Notes: a model not told the origin generated them from the sequence alone. A DNA stretch of 64,000 bases from Bacteroidales bacterium UBA5349 (GCA_002410065.1 DHQB01000020.1:234185-298184); one strand, 5' to 3'; positions 35,658-45,401 are shown, counted from the first letter of the stretch. Numbers and translations are program-made.

Positions 35658-36140
35658 TTATCTAATAAATATCTTCTGAAACTTAAACCCATGGTGAACT
35701 TCGTATAGCTTATGCGCAGGTACAATTATCTCAACGCTTGTTTCTGTGTAATTTACCATAATCTGCTTTGATCCACTAAATAGCCTATCAAACCATTTCT
35801 GAGCAGCCAATTTAAAAAAACCACTCCCCTCAGCTAACTCAACATAACCTACCTGTAAAAAATAGTTTTTAATAAGCATGGGGTCAACCTCACCTGCATG
35901 TTCAACCATCAATCGTACTGGTTTATAACTGTGCACAATGGCTCCAGGTAAAACAATAGCATAGAAATAAAGTATTATTGGCGTACCTGTGAGTTGTTCA
36001 ATAAACGAAACCTTGCCATAATAAAAAACGGCATAGACTATAAGATGGATTATAAATACAACAACTAGGCTAATTAATGAAATCAAAAGCCACGAAACTA
36101 AATGTTTACCTCCTTTAGTGGACTTAATCTCAATATTCAT
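35658..36140 (-). CDS. Two-helix membrane protein of unknown function
   Basis: A 160-residue protein. Two helices (about 17-42 and 50-75) are followed by a soluble domain of about 85 residues (LIKNYFLQVGYVELAEGSGFFKL, then TETSVEIIVPAHKLYEVHHGF). The ATG at 36140 is used; a TTG at 36155 is in frame. It lies between a DUF4190-like and a DUF2752-like gene with gaps of 24 and six bases, so one operon is likely. No family is recognised. Confidence 0.55.
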   Translation of the reverse strand: MNIEIKSTKGGKHLVSWLLISLISLVVVFIIHLIVYAVFYYGKVSFIEQLTGTPIILYFYAIVLPGAIVHSYKPVRLMVEHAGEVDPMLIKNYFLQVGYVELAEGSGFFKLAAQKWFDRLFSGSKQIMVNYTETSVEIIVPAHKLYEVHHGFKFQKIFIR

Positions 36141-36164
36141 TGTTATGCTAACCAAATGAATTTA

Positions 36165-36611
36165 CTATTCCTTCTTCTTTGGCTCTTGATCCTTACCTTC
36201 TTCAATAATTCTCAACCTGTTTTCAAGGGTATCTATCCGTTGTTTGTTTGACAAATCATCCTCGTCTTCCTTAAAGGCCTCTTTAATTCCCTGCTCAATT
36301 CGCTCAAAGGTTTTAGGGTCATTCATAGATTCGTTGGCAATAATTAGTCCGCTAAAAAGAACTAGCCATGCCGCAGCCAAAAGAGTTGCCAAAATTGAAA
36401 CAATTAGCGCTGCAATGCCTAAGCCCTTTGCTCCATTCCCTCTTGATGCCTGAACTATTGATATCACGCTAAAAACAATTGCCAAACCACCTGGCAGAAA
36501 AGCAACTATTCCAACACAAGGAATAAATGCTACAATTAGTGATATTACTCCTAATACAATACCAACAATGCCAGTTACCTGACCCTCTGTTGTTGTTCTA
36601 ATTGGTTCCAT
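36165..36611 (-). CDS. DUF4190-like membrane protein
   Basis: A 148-residue protein with two helices (about 12-50, a glycine-rich pair, and 62-90) separated by ASRGNGAKGLGIAALIVSI, the hallmark of DUF4190 proteins. A charged C-terminal coiled-coil tail (about 105-148, FERIEQGIKEAFKEDEDD) follows. It is the first gene of a three-gene membrane operon. Function unknown. Confidence 0.65.
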   Translation of the reverse strand: MEPIRTTTEGQVTGIVGIVLGVISLIVAFIPCVGIVAFLPGGLAIVFSVISIVQASRGNGAKGLGIAALIVSILATLLAAAWLVLFSGLIIANESMNDPKTFERIEQGIKEAFKEDEDDLSNKQRIDTLENRLRIIEEGKDQEPKKKE

Positions 36612-36672
36612 TTTGTAATGTTATTATTATACCATAATGACGAGTTATTAGAGCTTAATGCTGCAACAACTA

Positions 36673-37185
36673 CTAACTTCCAACTAATATCCTTAATAAA
36701 TCTTCCTCAAAAGATAGAGTTGGCGATTCAATAATTCTACCTAATTCCTCTCCCTTCTTAAAAATGATAAAAGTAGGAACAAATTCAATCTCTCCTTCAC
36801 GAACATTTGCCTTTGGGCAGACCTTGCCCCTATCAACCCCAACAATTGTTAAATGCTCAAGGGGGAAATTAATGCTGTTCAAAACTTTTATAAAACGGGG
36901 TACCTCCCTCCTACAATCCGGACACCACGTTCCAAGCACAATGGTAATTGTAATATCCGCAATTTGTTGAGTAAGCGAATCGACTAATAAACTATTGGTT
37001 TCGTAGTTGGAATATTCTTTATCATACCAAACTGCGAATGGCTCACTCAAAAATACCTCTGGGGTTGCATACCCATAAAGAATATCCTGATTTGCCTTTT
37101 CGTTGAACACAATATTGCGGTTACCTGACTGACATGAAAAAAAAGCAAAGCCAGATATAATAATGAAAACCTTTAGTAATTTCAT
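36673..37185 (-). CDS. Thioredoxin-fold lipoprotein
   Basis: A 170-residue exported lipoprotein: signal peptide KLLKVFIIISGFAFFSC with the lipobox cysteine at 18. A thioredoxin fold occupies about 70-165, with the redox motif WCPDC preceded by ITIVLGT, and a cis-proline site in EFVPTFIIF. It is probably a periplasmic thiol reductase or its outer-membrane equivalent. The ATG at 37185 is chosen because it starts the signal peptide; a TTG at 37212 is in frame. No Dsb partner lies nearby. Confidence 0.85.
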   Translation of the reverse strand: MKLLKVFIIISGFAFFSCQSGNRNIVFNEKANQDILYGYATPEVFLSEPFAVWYDKEYSNYETNSLLVDSLTQQIADITITIVLGTWCPDCRREVPRFIKVLNSINFPLEHLTIVGVDRGKVCPKANVREGEIEFVPTFIIFKKGEELGRIIESPTLSFEEDLLRILVGS

Positions 37186-37273
37186 AACCTCAATTTTGCT
37201 ATAAATATACAAATACGCTTAAATTTTGAACCTAATAGCTTGAAGAATTATCAGATCAAGCAACAAAAAATCA

Positions 37274-37281
37274 TATCTTTG
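37274..37281 (+). promoter_or_regulatory. -7 box (TATCTTTG) upstream of queD
   Basis: An exact TAnnTTTG match 25 bases before the queD ATG. No TTG is found at the proper -33 distance, so the call is moderate. Confidence 0.45.
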
Positions 37282-37306
37282 GTTTTATACCAAACACCTT
37301 ACTGCT

Positions 37307-37726
37307 ATGCCCATTGCATATTTAACACGACGCGAGAGATTTTCTTCTGCACATAGGCTTTTTAAACCCGAACTAACGGATGAAGAAAACCTTGAACTAT
37401 ACGGACAATGCTCACACCCTAATTGGCACGGACATAACTACGAGTTATTTGTTACAATCAAAGGGGAAATAAAGGAAACAACTGGTTATGTACTTAATCT
37501 AAAGCACCTTAGCAAACTTATTAAGGATGAAATTATTGAAAAGGTTGATCACAAAAACTTGAATATTGATGTTGATTTTTTAAGTGGAATAATCCCTTCA
37601 ACCGAAAATGTTGCTGTATACATTTGGGATAAGCTTAAAGGACCAATAAAAAATTTGGGTGCAGAAATCTATAAGGTAAAAATTCAGGAAACTGAGAACA
37701 ACTTTATAGAGTATTTTGGAGAATAG
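37307..37726 (+). CDS. queD: 6-carboxytetrahydropterin/6-pyruvoyltetrahydropterin synthase family protein
   Basis: A 139-residue enzyme of the PTPS/QueD family, acting on dihydroneopterin triphosphate from FolE. Zinc ligands are visible as the H of FSSAHRL and the two H of HGHNYEL; the catalytic cysteine is in YGQCSHPNWHGH. The next gene is folE, which makes its substrate. In bacteria this family mostly serves queuosine synthesis; a biopterin role cannot be excluded. No other que gene is in the window. Confidence 0.85.
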   Translation: MPIAYLTRRERFSSAHRLFKPELTDEENLELYGQCSHPNWHGHNYELFVTIKGEIKETTGYVLNLKHLSKLIKDEIIEKVDHKNLNIDVDFLSGIIPSTENVAVYIWDKLKGPIKNLGAEIYKVKIQETENNFIEYFGE

Positions 37727-37760
37727 CTAGTATTTGGTCAGGGTTTTAGATATCAATTTG

Positions 37761-37768
37761 TATTTTTG
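37761..37768 (+). promoter_or_regulatory. -7 box (TATTTTTG) upstream of folE
   Basis: An exact TAnnTTTG match 14 bases before the folE ATG, in the 56-base gap after queD. A TTG at 37734 is 24 bases away, slightly too far for the consensus. Confidence 0.4.
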
Positions 37769-37782
37769 TAAAAAACCATATC

Positions 37783-38427
37783 ATGAACATTGAAAACATA
37801 AACAACGATGCCTTATTGAACGAGAACGAAGGTTATGAAAAGGTAGAACGTTGGAATGCAGAAAAAACTAATAAACTAGCTCAAAACTACAAGAGCATTC
37901 TTAATCTTATTGGAGAAGATGTAGAAAGAGATGGCCTAAAAAACACTCCAATGCGGGTTGCCAAGGCAATACAATTTCTTACACACGGCTACAATCTCGA
38001 TCCCAGAGAAATTTTAAATAGCGCCAAATTTAAAGAGGATTACAGGCAAATGGTTATTGTTAAGGACATTGAGTTATACTCCATGTGCGAACACCACATG
38101 ATCCCTTTCTACGGAAAAGCCCATGTAGCCTACATACCCAACGGGCAAATTACAGGCTTAAGCAAAATAGCACGTGTTGTTGATGCTTTTGCCCGAAGAC
38201 TTCAGGTACAGGAACGACTTACCATGCAAATAAGGGATTGTATTCAGGAGACCCTTAACCCAATGGGTGTTGCAGTGGTAATTGAGGCAGCACACATGTG
38301 CATGCAGATGCGTGGAATACAGAAACAAAACTCGGTAACTACAACATCGGCATTTACGGGTGTATTCCTTTCGCAAACAAAAACTCGCGAGGAATTTATC
38401 CACCTTATCGGGTTAAAACTTCACTAA
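37783..38427 (+). CDS. folE: GTP cyclohydrolase I
   Basis: A 214-residue enzyme converting GTP to 7,8-dihydroneopterin triphosphate, first step of folate and queuosine pathways. Zinc ligands are the cysteine and histidine of MCEHHMIPFYGK and the cysteine of AHMCMQMRGIQ. Other signatures are DGLKNTPMRVAKA and ITGLSKIARVVDAFARRLQVQERLT. The extra 30 N-terminal residues are poorly conserved. Downstream of queD; folK lies 12 kb away. Confidence 0.96.
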   Translation: MNIENINNDALLNENEGYEKVERWNAEKTNKLAQNYKSILNLIGEDVERDGLKNTPMRVAKAIQFLTHGYNLDPREILNSAKFKEDYRQMVIVKDIELYSMCEHHMIPFYGKAHVAYIPNGQITGLSKIARVVDAFARRLQVQERLTMQIRDCIQETLNPMGVAVVIEAAHMCMQMRGIQKQNSVTTTSAFTGVFLSQTKTREEFIHLIGLKLH

Positions 38428-38448
38428 TCCTTATTTTGATAAGGAAAT

Positions 38449-38488
38449 AAAAAAAGCCATTAGGATATCCTAATGGCTTTATAGTTTT
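38449..38488. terminator. Bidirectional terminator between folE and mutB
   Basis: A perfect 28-base palindrome (38453-38480, half-site AAAGCCATTAGGAT) has A runs before and T runs after it, so it can end both folE and the convergent mutB. Confidence 0.85.
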
Positions 38489-38502
38489 TAGCAATCGTTT
38501 TA

Positions 38503-40635
38503 TTACTCAAATCGCTGAAGTAATAGTTCGAGTATTTGCTTTCCTGCAACGGAAACTGGTGAACCAGGGCCAAAAATTGCCGCAACACCTTGGTCGTATA
38601 AATACTGATAATCTTGAGCAGGAATTACCCCGCCACAGATAACCATAATATCCTCGCGTCCAAGTTTTTTTAGTTCTTCCATTACCTGTGGAACTAGGGT
38701 TTTATGCCCAGCCGCCAAACTCGAAACGCCAAGAATGTGAACATCGTTCTCCACAGCCTGCTTAGCAGCCTCTTCAGGAGTTTGGAATAGTGGCCCTATA
38801 TCTACGTCGAAACCTATATCGGCGTATCCTGTGGCAACTACTTTGGCTCCACGGTCGTGACCATCCTGCCCCATTTTTGCAATCATAATACGAGGCTGAC
38901 GCCCCTCAAGCTTAGCAAACTTATCACAAAGCTCACGTGCTTGGCTAAAACTAGTGTCATCCATAGATTCTGCTGAATAAACTCCTGAAATTGAACGTAT
39001 AACTGCTTTGTAGCGTCCGGCCACTTTTTCACAAGCATCGGATATCTCACCAAGTGTAGCACGAAGCCTAGCTGCCTCAACAGAAAGTTCAAGAATATTC
39101 CCCTCACCTGTTTTAGCGCAATGAGTAATTGCAGCAAGACTTGCCTGCACTTTTGCCTCATCCCTATTGGCTTTAATCTCTTTAAGTCGGCGAAGCTGAC
39201 TGTCGCGAACTGCAGTATTATCAACGTCAAGAATATCAATTGGGTCTTCCTTCTCTAGTCTATACTTGTTAATTCCTACAATGGAATCTTTTCCAGAATC
39301 GATACGAGCTTGCTTACGTGCTGAAGCTTCCTCAATACGCATCTTTGGAATACCCGTTTCAATGGCTTTTGCCATACCCCCAAGCTCTTCAACTTCTTGA
39401 ATAAGCGCCCATGCTTTGTGCGCAATTTCATGGGTCAATTTCTCAACATAGTATGAACCTGCCCAAGGGTCAACAGCGCGGGTAATATCAGTTTCTTCCT
39501 GTAGATAAATCTGTGTATTACGTGCAATACGAGCTGAGAAATCGGTGGGTAAAGCAATTGCCTCATCCAATGCATTTGTGTGCAAACTCTGGGTATGACC
39601 CAGTGCAGCCGCCATTGCCTCAATAGCAGTACGTGCCACGTTGTTAAATGGGTCTTGCTCAGTTAAACTCCAACCCGATGTTTGGCTATGTGTACGTAAA
39701 GCGAGTGATTTTGGGTTTTTAGGATTGAATTGTTTCACAATCTTAGCCCAAAGTAATCGTGCAGCACGCATCTTTGCAATTTCCATAAAATGGTTCATCC
39801 CAATTCCCCAGAAGAAAGAGAGGCGAGGTGCAAAAGTATCGATATCCATTCCAGAGTTTACACCAGTACGAAGGTACTCAAGACCATCGGCTAGAGTATA
39901 CGCTAACTCAATATCTGCAGTTGCACCAGCCTCTTGCATATGGTATCCAGAAATGGATATGCTATTAAACTTAGGCATGTTCTTGGCAGCAAACTGGAAG
40001 ATATCAGCAATAATCTTCATTGAGAATTCAGGTGGGTAGATGTAAGTATTACGCACCATGAACTCCTTTAATATATCATTCTGAATTGTTCCGGCTAATT
40101 GCTCAAGGGTTGCGCCTTGCTCCAATGCTGCTCCAATATAAAAAGCCATAATGGGCAGTACAGCGCCGTTCATGGTCATTGATACCGACATTTGATCCAA
40201 AGGAATACCTGCGAAAAGGATTTTCATATCCTCAATGGAATCAATTGCAACTCCTGCCTTACCCACATCACCAACTACGCGTGGGTGGTCGCTATCGTAA
40301 CCACGGTGTGTTGCTAGGTCAAATGCAACCGACAATCCTTTTTGGCCTGCGGCCAAGTTGCGACGGTAGAATGCGTTAGACTCCTCGGCTGTGGAAAAAC
40401 CGGCATACTGACGAACTGTCCATGGCTTATTTACATACATTGTACTGTATGGGCCATGTAAAAAGGGCGCAATACCTGCTGCATATTGTAGGTGCTCTAA
40501 CCCTTCCAAGTCGGCCTTACTATAAACAGGTTTTATAGTAATCTGCTCGGGGGTAAGAAAGCCATTTTGTGAGGCTTTAGCCTCTTTGGCTGGGTGCTCC
40601 TGGTTGATATTTATTTTTTTGAAATCTGGTTTCAT
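38503..40635 (-). CDS. mutB: Methylmalonyl-CoA mutase, large (catalytic) subunit
   Basis: A 710-residue adenosylcobalamin enzyme that interconverts methylmalonyl-CoA and succinyl-CoA, used in this phylum for propionate formation. The catalytic barrel (about 40-560) shows GPYSTMYVNKPWTVRQYAGF, SVAFDLATHRGYDSDHPRV and the QSLHTNALDEAIALP stretch. The C-terminal cobalamin domain carries D-x-H-x2-G (GQDGHDRGAKVVATG), whose histidine ligates cobalt. It lies 92 bases downstream of mutA, in one unit. Confidence 0.96.
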   Translation of the reverse strand: MKPDFKKININQEHPAKEAKASQNGFLTPEQITIKPVYSKADLEGLEHLQYAAGIAPFLHGPYSTMYVNKPWTVRQYAGFSTAEESNAFYRRNLAAGQKGLSVAFDLATHRGYDSDHPRVVGDVGKAGVAIDSIEDMKILFAGIPLDQMSVSMTMNGAVLPIMAFYIGAALEQGATLEQLAGTIQNDILKEFMVRNTYIYPPEFSMKIIADIFQFAAKNMPKFNSISISGYHMQEAGATADIELAYTLADGLEYLRTGVNSGMDIDTFAPRLSFFWGIGMNHFMEIAKMRAARLLWAKIVKQFNPKNPKSLALRTHSQTSGWSLTEQDPFNNVARTAIEAMAAALGHTQSLHTNALDEAIALPTDFSARIARNTQIYLQEETDITRAVDPWAGSYYVEKLTHEIAHKAWALIQEVEELGGMAKAIETGIPKMRIEEASARKQARIDSGKDSIVGINKYRLEKEDPIDILDVDNTAVRDSQLRRLKEIKANRDEAKVQASLAAITHCAKTGEGNILELSVEAARLRATLGEISDACEKVAGRYKAVIRSISGVYSAESMDDTSFSQARELCDKFAKLEGRQPRIMIAKMGQDGHDRGAKVVATGYADIGFDVDIGPLFQTPEEAAKQAVENDVHILGVSSLAAGHKTLVPQVMEELKKLGREDIMVICGGVIPAQDYQYLYDQGVAAIFGPGSPVSVAGKQILELLLQRFE

Positions 40636-40727
40636 AGTCTATTTTATTTTTTTCAACATTGAGGTTTAAAGTGATTACTAGAGGGTTTGTCGTTCAACAA
40701 CATCCCTTGTATCACCTTGCAGCCATG

Positions 40728-42599
40728 TTAAATTTTAAGTAACCTTTGATACTCTCTCAAGGTTTCTAGCAAATTGCTCTTTACGCTGATAAAGTTTTTT
40801 ATTCCTTTTGCTTCAAGTACAGGTTTGCAAGCAGGATCACCAGCTACCACAAAAACAGCATCGCCTTTTAGCTTATCGAATGCTTCAGGGGCAAGGGTTT
40901 CGTATTCATCATCGGATGAGCAAATAACCACTATATCACTCTTTGCAGCAAGAGCAGCCTTTAGCCCTTCGTCAATGGTTTTAAAACCAATATTATCAAC
41001 TACCTCAAAGCCAGCGCAGGCAAAAAAGTTACAACTAAATTGCGCACGAGCTCTTCGGAATGCAAGGCTTCCGATTGCAAGCATAAATGCTTTTGGACGC
41101 TTGCCTGAAACATCGGTTTTATACCTTAATTCCTCAAGCGCTTGTGAACCTCTATACTGAATAAGTGGTTCGCAAATGGCATCGGCAGATTTTTTTGCCT
41201 CATGCTTTGTAACTGCATCAATAGTAACCACCTTTTTATCAGCTACCTCGGTAAAGTTAGGATACTGGTTTGTTCCAAGTACTGTTTGCCTTCGTGTTGC
41301 AATGCTCGAATCACGCTTTGCAGCTACTGTATTTATATCATTCTGAATAAACCCAGCGGTAAACGCTTTTACGTAACCACCCAAATCCTGAACTTTTATA
41401 AACAAATCCCACGCATGGTTAATAACCGATTGCGTTAAGGTTTCTATATAATAACTACCTGCTGCAGGATCAACAACTTTATCGAAATAAGCCTCCTCTT
41501 TAACAACAATCTGCTGATTGCGTGCAATCCTTTCGGAGAATGCAGTTTGCTTTTGGTAGGGAGCGTCGAATGGAAGTACCGTAAAACTATGTACTCCACC
41601 AAGTGCTGCCGACATGGTCTCAGTGGTTGTACGGAGCATATTAATGTAAGGATCGTAAACCGTTTTGTTCCAAATTGTATTAGTTGCATGCACGGTAATT
41701 GGCTTGCAGTTTTTGCAGGCATAAGCTTCGGCAACTTTTGCCCATAGCAAACGAATAGCCCTAAACTTTGCAATCTCCATAAAGTAACTAGACCCAACGC
41801 CAAGGGTAAAGAATATCTTGCTAAATGCATCATCAACACTAACCCCTTTTTCTGTTAGCCAATTTACATACTCAACACCCATTGCTAGCGCAAAGGCTAA
41901 CTCCTGAGTAACCGACGATCCTGCATTACGGAATATATCGCCCCTTACGGCAATTAGTTTAAAGTTTGAAAGTGCTTGCCCGCTATTAAATACCTCAAGA
42001 GTACGCTGGGCTGCTGTTTCCTGATCAACACAGAACTTTCCGTTTAACGAAAAAGCAGTAAGAGGACTATAATCAAATGAACCCTTAGCCTTTGCAATAT
42101 CAACTTTAGCCTTTTTAAATGCTTCTATTAGCACAGGCAATATCTTTCTGGAGTTGCAACCCGAAACAAAGTTTACCTCATGGTTTGTAGCATCGATACC
42201 AGCAATAAGTTTTGATACGCCCTCAATCGATGGCTCACAACTGGCGCAGGTAACAAAACCAACAGAATCGGCTCCTCTTTTAAGAGCGTCTAATGCTTTT
42301 GCGTTAGCATCCTGTCCATCGCAAGCATCAAAATCTTGCCTTACAAGCCAGCTGTTCGAATTGGCGTTAACCCCTCTGGCATAAGGAAACTCGCCGGGCA
42401 AAGCTTGAGTGCTCTTAATACTCTTAAGATCCTCGGCCCGATAGTAAGGCTTAACGCTAAAGCCCTCCATGGTTTTCCAAACCAACTTCTTGTCGTAGTC
42501 GGCGCCTTTCAGATCCTTTTTTATCAACGCTTCCCACGCTTCGGTTGACACCGGCGGAAATTCGGAGAACAACTTAGAATCGTTTTTATTTTCTGCCAT
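40728..42599 (-). CDS. mutA: Methylmalonyl-CoA mutase, small subunit
   Basis: A 623-residue non-catalytic partner of MutB. It has the same two-domain layout but lacks the D-x-H-x2-G cobalamin motif in the C-terminal domain (the stretch reads FACAGFEVVDNIGF), as expected for the small subunit. N-terminal phrases such as WEALIKKDLKGADYDKKLVWKT are typical of the family. It is the first gene of the mutAB unit; a minus-strand TAAATTTG (42640-42633) sits before the ATG. No meaB or epimerase is nearby. Confidence 0.94.
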   Translation of the reverse strand: MAENKNDSKLFSEFPPVSTEAWEALIKKDLKGADYDKKLVWKTMEGFSVKPYYRAEDLKSIKSTQALPGEFPYARGVNANSNSWLVRQDFDACDGQDANAKALDALKRGADSVGFVTCASCEPSIEGVSKLIAGIDATNHEVNFVSGCNSRKILPVLIEAFKKAKVDIAKAKGSFDYSPLTAFSLNGKFCVDQETAAQRTLEVFNSGQALSNFKLIAVRGDIFRNAGSSVTQELAFALAMGVEYVNWLTEKGVSVDDAFSKIFFTLGVGSSYFMEIAKFRAIRLLWAKVAEAYACKNCKPITVHATNTIWNKTVYDPYINMLRTTTETMSAALGGVHSFTVLPFDAPYQKQTAFSERIARNQQIVVKEEAYFDKVVDPAAGSYYIETLTQSVINHAWDLFIKVQDLGGYVKAFTAGFIQNDINTVAAKRDSSIATRRQTVLGTNQYPNFTEVADKKVVTIDAVTKHEAKKSADAICEPLIQYRGSQALEELRYKTDVSGKRPKAFMLAIGSLAFRRARAQFSCNFFACAGFEVVDNIGFKTIDEGLKAALAAKSDIVVICSSDDEYETLAPEAFDKLKGDAVFVVAGDPACKPVLEAKGIKNFISVKSNLLETLREYQRLLKI

Positions 42600-42753
42600 A
42601 TCCTATATGATTTTTGATTTAGAATCGAAGTGCAAATTTACAAACTTATTAGTATAGGTAGGTAAAAACAAGCATAAATAGTAGTGAGAGTGTTTTTTAG
42701 CATATCGATTTACTGTTTTACTTAGTCGATAATCAGGATAAACCCAATAATGA

Positions 42754-43698
42754 TTAACGCTTTTTAAGAAAAGGAAGCCACACAGCCAGCAAAGAGGGTA
42801 GTGCAACGTTGAGCAGCCAAACAGTGTGTGCAGCAAGCACAATGGCAGCTGGATGATTCCAAAATGCACCCACAAAAACCACGGCAAAACCCGAACGAAC
42901 ACCAGCATCTGCTATGGAAAGCACTGGTATAAGGCTAGCAAATAGGTATGTTACAAAAACAGAGGAATAGGCTTGTTCCAAGCCAGAGCTATAGCCAAAA
43001 AGGATCAATACGAGCACAAATTGTGTTGAAAAAACTAAATATCTTAAAAGGCTTAGCAATAGAACAAGCAAGGAACTTGAAAATGGAATATTAGCAAAGA
43101 GGGTTGCATCCAAACCCATCCTCTTAAAAACTTTAGTTTTTGCCAAATCCTTAACAATATATCTGTTACCAAAAACAAATACACCTGCAATAATTAGTGA
43201 TAAGGCTACCCCAAGTATGGCCATGGGATTTTTTAGATAATGAGCAAAAACCAATTGATTTGCCAAAAGTCCCATTCCAATAAGACCAAAAACTATTGTA
43301 GCAAGCTGCTGAGCAAGCCCACATTGGACTGCCAAAATTCCAGCCTCGGCTTTCCTCTCTGTTTTAAGCAAGGCAACCCGACCAAAGGGGTCGCCAATTC
43401 TGTTTGGGGTAAAAAGGCCAATGCCTGCGCCATATAGTGCTGTTTTTATAGCAACCCCGATGCTAATAGACTTAATGCCCCTTAGGGCAAACTTCCATTT
43501 TATTGCCTCAACCAGCCAATTTATGGGCATAAGCAGAACCACTAGAGCAATTACCCAAAGGCTTGATGGCGATATCTGTTGAAAGGTAGAAGTTATCTGG
43601 CTAAAATCTTCCTTAGATAGCCTAATAGCAACATACAAATAAGCCAAAACGGCAACCAATATCTTAACTACCAGAAATCCACTTTTCTTTTTAATCAC
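42754..43698 (-). CDS. Lysylphosphatidylglycerol synthase TM-region-like (UPF0104) membrane protein
   Basis: A 314-residue protein with about eight helices and the family phrases EAIKWKFALRG, GAGIGLFTPNRIGDPFGRVALL and ADAGVRSGFAVVF. It belongs to the flippase-like domain group that includes the transmembrane half of MprF. No synthetase half is present, so it is not an aminoacyl-lipid synthase by itself. The start is a GTG at 43698. It stands upstream of mutA with a 154-base gap. Confidence 0.82.
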   Translation of the reverse strand: MIKKKSGFLVVKILVAVLAYLYVAIRLSKEDFSQITSTFQQISPSSLWVIALVVLLMPINWLVEAIKWKFALRGIKSISIGVAIKTALYGAGIGLFTPNRIGDPFGRVALLKTERKAEAGILAVQCGLAQQLATIVFGLIGMGLLANQLVFAHYLKNPMAILGVALSLIIAGVFVFGNRYIVKDLAKTKVFKRMGLDATLFANIPFSSSLLVLLLSLLRYLVFSTQFVLVLILFGYSSGLEQAYSSVFVTYLFASLIPVLSIADAGVRSGFAVVFVGAFWNHPAAIVLAAHTVWLLNVALPSLLAVWLPFLKKR

Positions 43699-43808
43699 TC
43701 TAAAATATTTTTCGCTAAATTAGTATAATACAATTAAACCCTTAGCGCTAGGGGAAACAACAATTTTAATTACTTTTACTTGATTTAAGCCCCAAAAACC
43801 CAACAACT

Positions 43809-45161
43809 ATGAGCGCAGCAAAAAAACCGGACAAAAAATCCTTTTTGAATATCAATAGGATAAAGCTATTCTTAACCAAAAAGATATGGAATATACAGCT
43901 AAAGGATTACCCTTTACCTCGCCGATTATTATATCACACTCTTAGGATATTGATGTTGGCATACAGAGGCTTTGTTGAGGACAGGGTTATTTTGCGCGCC
44001 TCAGCCCTCACCTACTTCACGCTTATGTCAATTGTACCAATACTAGCTATGGGCTTTGGTATTGCCAAAGGGTTTGGAGTTGATAAATATCTGGAGAAAC
44101 AACTTTTAGAAAACTTTGAAGGCCAGCAAGAAATTTTATCTCAGGTAATTTCTTTTTCGAACAATTTACTTAAAAATACTGGCGGAGGTTTAATTGCAGG
44201 GATAGGTGTAATTGTTCTATTCTACTCTGTACTAAAGGTTTTTAATCATATTGAGCATTCATTTAACGACATTTGGCAGATAAAGACCTCTCGCCCCTAT
44301 GCCCGAAAATTTGCCGATTACCTCTCGATGATGCTTATTGCACCTGTTTTACTTATTGCAGCAAGCGGTATAAATGTTTTTGCAACTACACACCTCACTA
44401 ACCTTTCAACACAGATAGAGCTAATTGGGTACGTTACTCCTTTCATAATGTTTCTCCTAAAATTTCTACCCTATCTCATCATCTGGGTTGCCTTTACTTT
44501 GCTTTACATTGTAATGCCTAACACAAAGGTTAACGTATTGTCGGGCATAATTGCTGGAATTATAGCTGGTTCAGCCTTTATGGTTACCCAGTGGGTATAT
44601 ATCGATTTTCAGGTGGGTGTTTCGAGGTTCAATGCTATTTACGGTAGTTTTGCCGCATTGCCATTATTCTTAGCTTGGTTAAGAATTAGTTGGCTTATTG
44701 TGCTTTTTGGAGCCGAAATATCCTTTTCCCACCAAAACCAAAACCGCTATGAATTTGAAGCTGAGACAGAAACTATCAGCAACAAATCAAGTAAGGCTCT
44801 ATCTATTCTGATTCTAAGCAACATAATTAGCCGATTTACAAGTGGAGTTGCTCCCTTTAGCTCACAGGAATTATCTAAGGAACTTAAACTTCCCATACGT
44901 TTGGTGCAAAATCTTTTAGACAAACTGGTGGAGTGCAATATTCTTTCAATGACATATACTTCAGAGCCCAAAACACCTGCTTTTCAACCAGCTCAAAACA
45001 TTGATAAATTTACCGTATCGTATGTATTTAATGCCCTCGATAACTCTGGGGCAAGTATTCAGCTAATCAATCCAACGCTTGATCGGGTTAACGATATCTA
45101 TAAAGCGTTTATTGATAAGGTAGGTGAACTTGACGAGAACCTAATGATAAAAAATATATAA
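43809..45161 (+). CDS. YihY/BrkB-family membrane protein with a winged-helix-like tail
   Basis: A 450-residue protein. About six helices lie at 45-310; the family core is LRASALTYFTLMSIVPILAMGFGIAKGFG, then ASGINVFATT and YGSFAALPLFLAWLRISWLIVLFGAEI. Residues about 325-400 (SIAL-type helices, then SSQELSKELKLPIRLVQNLLDKLVECNIL) look like a winged helix-turn-helix at the cytoplasmic C-terminus. YihY proteins are not RNase BN despite old annotations; function unknown. Confidence 0.85.
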   Translation: MSAAKKPDKKSFLNINRIKLFLTKKIWNIQLKDYPLPRRLLYHTLRILMLAYRGFVEDRVILRASALTYFTLMSIVPILAMGFGIAKGFGVDKYLEKQLLENFEGQQEILSQVISFSNNLLKNTGGGLIAGIGVIVLFYSVLKVFNHIEHSFNDIWQIKTSRPYARKFADYLSMMLIAPVLLIAASGINVFATTHLTNLSTQIELIGYVTPFIMFLLKFLPYLIIWVAFTLLYIVMPNTKVNVLSGIIAGIIAGSAFMVTQWVYIDFQVGVSRFNAIYGSFAALPLFLAWLRISWLIVLFGAEISFSHQNQNRYEFEAETETISNKSSKALSILILSNIISRFTSGVAPFSSQELSKELKLPIRLVQNLLDKLVECNILSMTYTSEPKTPAFQPAQNIDKFTVSYVFNALDNSGASIQLINPTLDRVNDIYKAFIDKVGELDENLMIKNI

Positions 45162-45401
45162 TTCTAAATAACTATACGCTTAAAAACCAAAACACTACTC
45201 TTCGTTTGTTGAGCAAAAATTTTCGTTTTTTATGCTTTCAGCAAATCAGCCTGATTTTTTTCTTCTTTAAAGCAACCTTAAGTTGGCTTTGTGCATCTTC
45301 AATATGAATAGAAATATTAAAGAGGTATAGATTTTGTTATCATCAGTATAACTTTAAGATTTCAATCATAAAAAATAATTACAAAAACACCAACAAACCA
45401 T

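Noticed and set aside
38503..42599. Cobalamin riboswitch upstream of mutAB
   Set aside because: No B12-box-like conserved sequence is visible in 42600-42753; only a -7 promoter box.
42603..42908. 101-codon minus-strand open frame upstream of mutA
   Set aside because: It mostly overlaps the end of the flippase-like gene in another frame; the rest is an AT-rich intergenic region with a -7 box.
43809..45161. Annotation as ribonuclease BN
   Set aside because: The YihY family was once named RNase BN, but it is a membrane protein without a nuclease motif.
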